A stretch of DNA of 64,000 bases from Corynebacterium atypicum (GTDB taxonomy: Bacteria; Actinomycetota; Actinomycetes; Mycobacteriales; Mycobacteriaceae). Shown here piece by piece: positions 62,201 through 64,000 of the stretch. The number at the start of each line of letters is the position of its first letter. Positions within the stretch are counted from its first letter, which is position 1. The notes beneath the pieces are model-generated. The model saw nothing but the letters and a program-made list of their open reading frames with translations. It made no database searches and was not told where the DNA came from. The stretch is taken from NCBI RefSeq assembly GCF_000732945.1, contig NZ_CP008944.1:1086553-1150552 (forward strand), in the 5' to 3' direction. The position numbers and the translations under genes were made by a program.

Positions 62201-64000
62201 ATGCCTAAGCCTCTGCCTAGGTCTCTATCCAATCCTCTGCACGAGCCTCAGCCGCTGCACGAGCCTCGTGGTGCCGCGGTGCAGCGGCAGGCGCTGGCCG
62301 CGTGCGAGGAGTCGGTTCCTACCGTGCTGACGATCGCCGGCACCGATCCCACCGGAGGGGCGGGCCTGCAGGCGGACATCAAGGCCATCGGCGAGGCCGG
62401 GGCGTTTGCGTTCAGCGTGGTCACCGCGTTGGTGGCGCAGAACACCCAGGGGGTGCGCGAGATCTTCACTCCCCCGCTTCCTTTCCTGCGGGCCCAGCTT
62501 GACGCCGTTTTTGATGACGTCCGCGTCGACGGCGTCAAGGTCGGCATGTTGGGGACCACGGAGATCACTCGGGCGGTGCGCGACTACCTCGAACACCACC
62601 GCCCGCCGGTGGTTGTGGTCGACCCGGTGATGGTGGCCACCAGCGGCGATCGCCTGCTCGACGCGGAGGCTGTGGCCGAGCTGCGCCGGCTGTGCGGGCT
62701 GGCCACCGTGATCACCCCGAATCTCCACGAGCTGGCGGACCTGGCCGGCACGCGGCTGGCCGGAAGCCTCGAGGAGGCGGTCGCTCAGGCCGAGGGGCTG
62801 GCCGGCGAGCTCGGGTGTGCGGTGCTAGTCAAGGGTGGACACTTGGCCGAGGCCTCCGGTAACCGCCAGGCCGCGGCGGACAACTTCTGGGTCACGGCCG
62901 AGGGTGCGGTCTGGCGCGCGCCGGCGCGGCGCGTGCCCACCTCGAACACGCACGGCACCGGGTGCTCGTTGTCGTCTGCGCTGGCTGGACGGTTGGCTGC
63001 GGGAGATGAGCCGGGTGCTGCGCTGCGGTGGGCAACCGACTGGCTTGCTGAGGCGATCGCGCACGCCGACGAGCTTCGGATCGGCCACGGTTGCGGCCCA
63101 GTCGATCACACGCACCGCTCGCGGAGGTTGGTCGCGGCGGCCGATACCACCCCGTGGCCTGAGGTCGGCGCCATCCCGGCCAGCCTGGAGACCCCCGAGC
63201 ACTTGGCCGCGGCCGCGCCGAGGGCGGTCGAGGCACCGGGCCTGCACGACCGCCCCCACCCGGCCGATGCGGGGCATAAGGGCGGGGCGAACGGGTTGGA
63301 GTCGCAGCAGGATTTTCTTGCCGTCGAGGCTCCGCTGATTGCCGCGGCCGGGCCCTGGACTGCGGCGCTCTGGCGCCACGCGGTCCCGCTCGCGCGGGCG
63401 TGTCTGACGGACACCTTTGTCGGTGGGCTGGTCACGGGGGCGCTGCCGCGCGAGACCTTCGAGTTCTACCTCGCCCAGGACGCCCGCTATCTCGAGGACT
63501 ACTCGCGTGCGCTGGCCCGGCTGGGGGCGAGTGCGCCGGCAACAGATCGGCCGGCCTGGCTTGCCGACGCCCAGGCGACCATCGAGCTGGAAGCAGCCAT
63601 GCACCGCGATTGGCTCGGGCTTCACTCTCCGGCAAGCCTCCAGGTGCCGGACGAGGATCGGCTGCTACAGGGGGCAGAGCCTTCAAACGCGACTTACTTG
63701 GAGGACGCCGCCTCCCCCGCACGTGCGGCACAGGCCTCGGGCAACGCCCAGCCTGGGGTCGACGCTTCTCCGGCGGGCAAAGCCCAGCCTGTTGAGGGCA
63801 TCCAGCCCTCGCCGGTAACGCTTGCCTACACCAGCTTTCTGCTGGCGCGCACGCACGCCGATGCCTACGTGGTGGGCGCGGCGGCAGTACTGCCCTGCTA
63901 TTGGTTCTATGCGCAGGTCGGAGCCGGCATCCAACAGCGCGTGCGCCACCAATCGCAGGGCTGCGAGCAAGGCGGCAAGCACCCGTACCAGCCGTGGATC
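62201..64000 (+). CDS. thiD: Bifunctional ThiD-TenA (HMP kinase and thiaminase II-like), 3' end cut by window
   Basis: The frame stays open to base 64000 (600 codons). Residues about 40-300 form ThiD, which phosphorylates hydroxymethylpyrimidine twice: TVLTIAGTDPTGGAGLQADI, VTALVAQNTQGVREI, VVVDPVMVATSGDRLLDAEA, TNTHGTGCSLSSALAGRLAA-like TSNTHGTGCSLSSALAGRLA (anion hole with Cys). After a linker, TenA starts near residue 385: TDTFVGGLVTGALPRETFEF and LPCYWFYAQVG (active-site Cys). Inside TenA (about 493-538) is an Ala/Gln/Pro-rich insert. Such fusions occur in corynebacteria. TenA salvages degraded pyrimidines. The final part is outside the window. Confidence 0.94.
   Translation, partial: MPKPLPRSLSNPLHEPQPLHEPRGAAVQRQALAACEESVPTVLTIAGTDPTGGAGLQADIKAIGEAGAFAFSVVTALVAQNTQGVREIFTPPLPFLRAQLDAVFDDVRVDGVKVGMLGTTEITRAVRDYLEHHRPPVVVVDPVMVATSGDRLLDAEAVAELRRLCGLATVITPNLHELADLAGTRLAGSLEEAVAQAEGLAGELGCAVLVKGGHLAEASGNRQAAADNFWVTAEGAVWRAPARRVPTSNTHGTGCSLSSALAGRLAAGDEPGAALRWATDWLAEAIAHADELRIGHGCGPVDHTHRSRRLVAAADTTPWPEVGAIPASLETPEHLAAAAPRAVEAPGLHDRPHPADAGHKGGANGLESQQDFLAVEAPLIAAAGPWTAALWRHAVPLARACLTDTFVGGLVTGALPRETFEFYLAQDARYLEDYSRALARLGASAPATDRPAWLADAQATIELEAAMHRDWLGLHSPASLQVPDEDRLLQGAEPSNATYLEDAASPARAAQASGNAQPGVDASPAGKAQPVEGIQPSPVTLAYTSFLLARTHADAYVVGAAAVLPCYWFYAQVGAGIQQRVRHQSQGCEQGGKHPYQPWI

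Noticed and set aside
1-64000. CRISPR arrays, insertion sequences, prophage or integrative elements
   Set aside because: No regularly spaced repeats, transposase, integrase or phage genes were seen; gene order is that of a corynebacterial core chromosome.

Overview
This window is high-GC actinobacterial DNA, and its gene content and order point to a Corynebacterium. The diagnostic blocks are: acn-acnR-glutamine amidotransferase; hisE-hisG-aspA; the pupylation block arc-dop-pup-pafA-pafB-pafC followed by tatA-tatC-helY, with no 20S proteasome genes; separate lnt and ppm1 genes; and mycothiol (mshC), RbpA and RipA-type genes. I saw no insertion sequence, prophage, CRISPR array or plasmid function, so this reads as a conserved chromosomal core segment. 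Species was not determined.

Layout. 1-5.5 kb, minus strand: a partial UPF0210 gene, an ACT-domain gene, a class I amidotransferase, the TetR repressor AcnR and aconitase, with an AcnR operator and an iron-box-like site upstream of acn. 5.7-13.2 kb: an Rv1476-like membrane protein, a RipA-type NlpC/P60 hydrolase, ferrochelatase, a frameshifted gene, DUF3097, and an NfeD-stomatin pair. 13.2-20.3 kb: an HTH protein, a VTT membrane protein, an acetyltransferase, tRNA-Leu(GAG), a YbhB protein, pyrD, a lipoprotein, and divergent aldo/keto reductase and uppP. 20.3-27.2 kb: mshC, HAD phosphatase, hisE (frameshifted), hisG, aspA and a Dcu-type dicarboxylate carrier. 27.2-33 kb: two DUF202 proteins, fhs, a RecB-like nuclease, an M18 aminopeptidase and trmI. 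33-41.5 kb: the Pup system, PafB/PafC and TatA/TatC. 41.6-51.5 kb: helY, an M24 peptidase, a CobK-like protein, fxsA, lnt, ppm1, rbpA, a small Cys-motif protein, a YceI protein and a 54-residue membrane protein. 51.6-64 kb: a CydDC-like ABC pair with a His-rich loop, an ACR3 arsenite exporter, a phosphoribosyltransferase, a decayed FAD oxidoreductase, an arylamine N-acetyltransferase, a CFA-like methyltransferase, ndh, and a TPP-riboswitch-controlled thiD-tenA fusion cut by the window end.

Functional modules. AspA with the Dcu carrier suits aspartate-to-fumarate conversion with dicarboxylate exchange. Lnt, Ppm1 and the Tat genes handle envelope and export. Arc, Dop, Pup and PafA form pupylation without a proteasome in this window, with PafB/PafC (DNA-damage-type regulators) attached.

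The most unusual property is that seven genes are interrupted: the gene at 9839, hisE, pafC, fxsA, lnt, the gene at 50295, and the FAD oxidoreductase, which also has a nonsense codon. Five of the seven need a +1 shift. In hisE the shift falls exactly on CTT AGG, the core of the yeast Ty1 +1 frameshift site. Sequencing error, gene decay and recoding cannot be told apart from this sequence alone. No clearly new multi-gene system was found.
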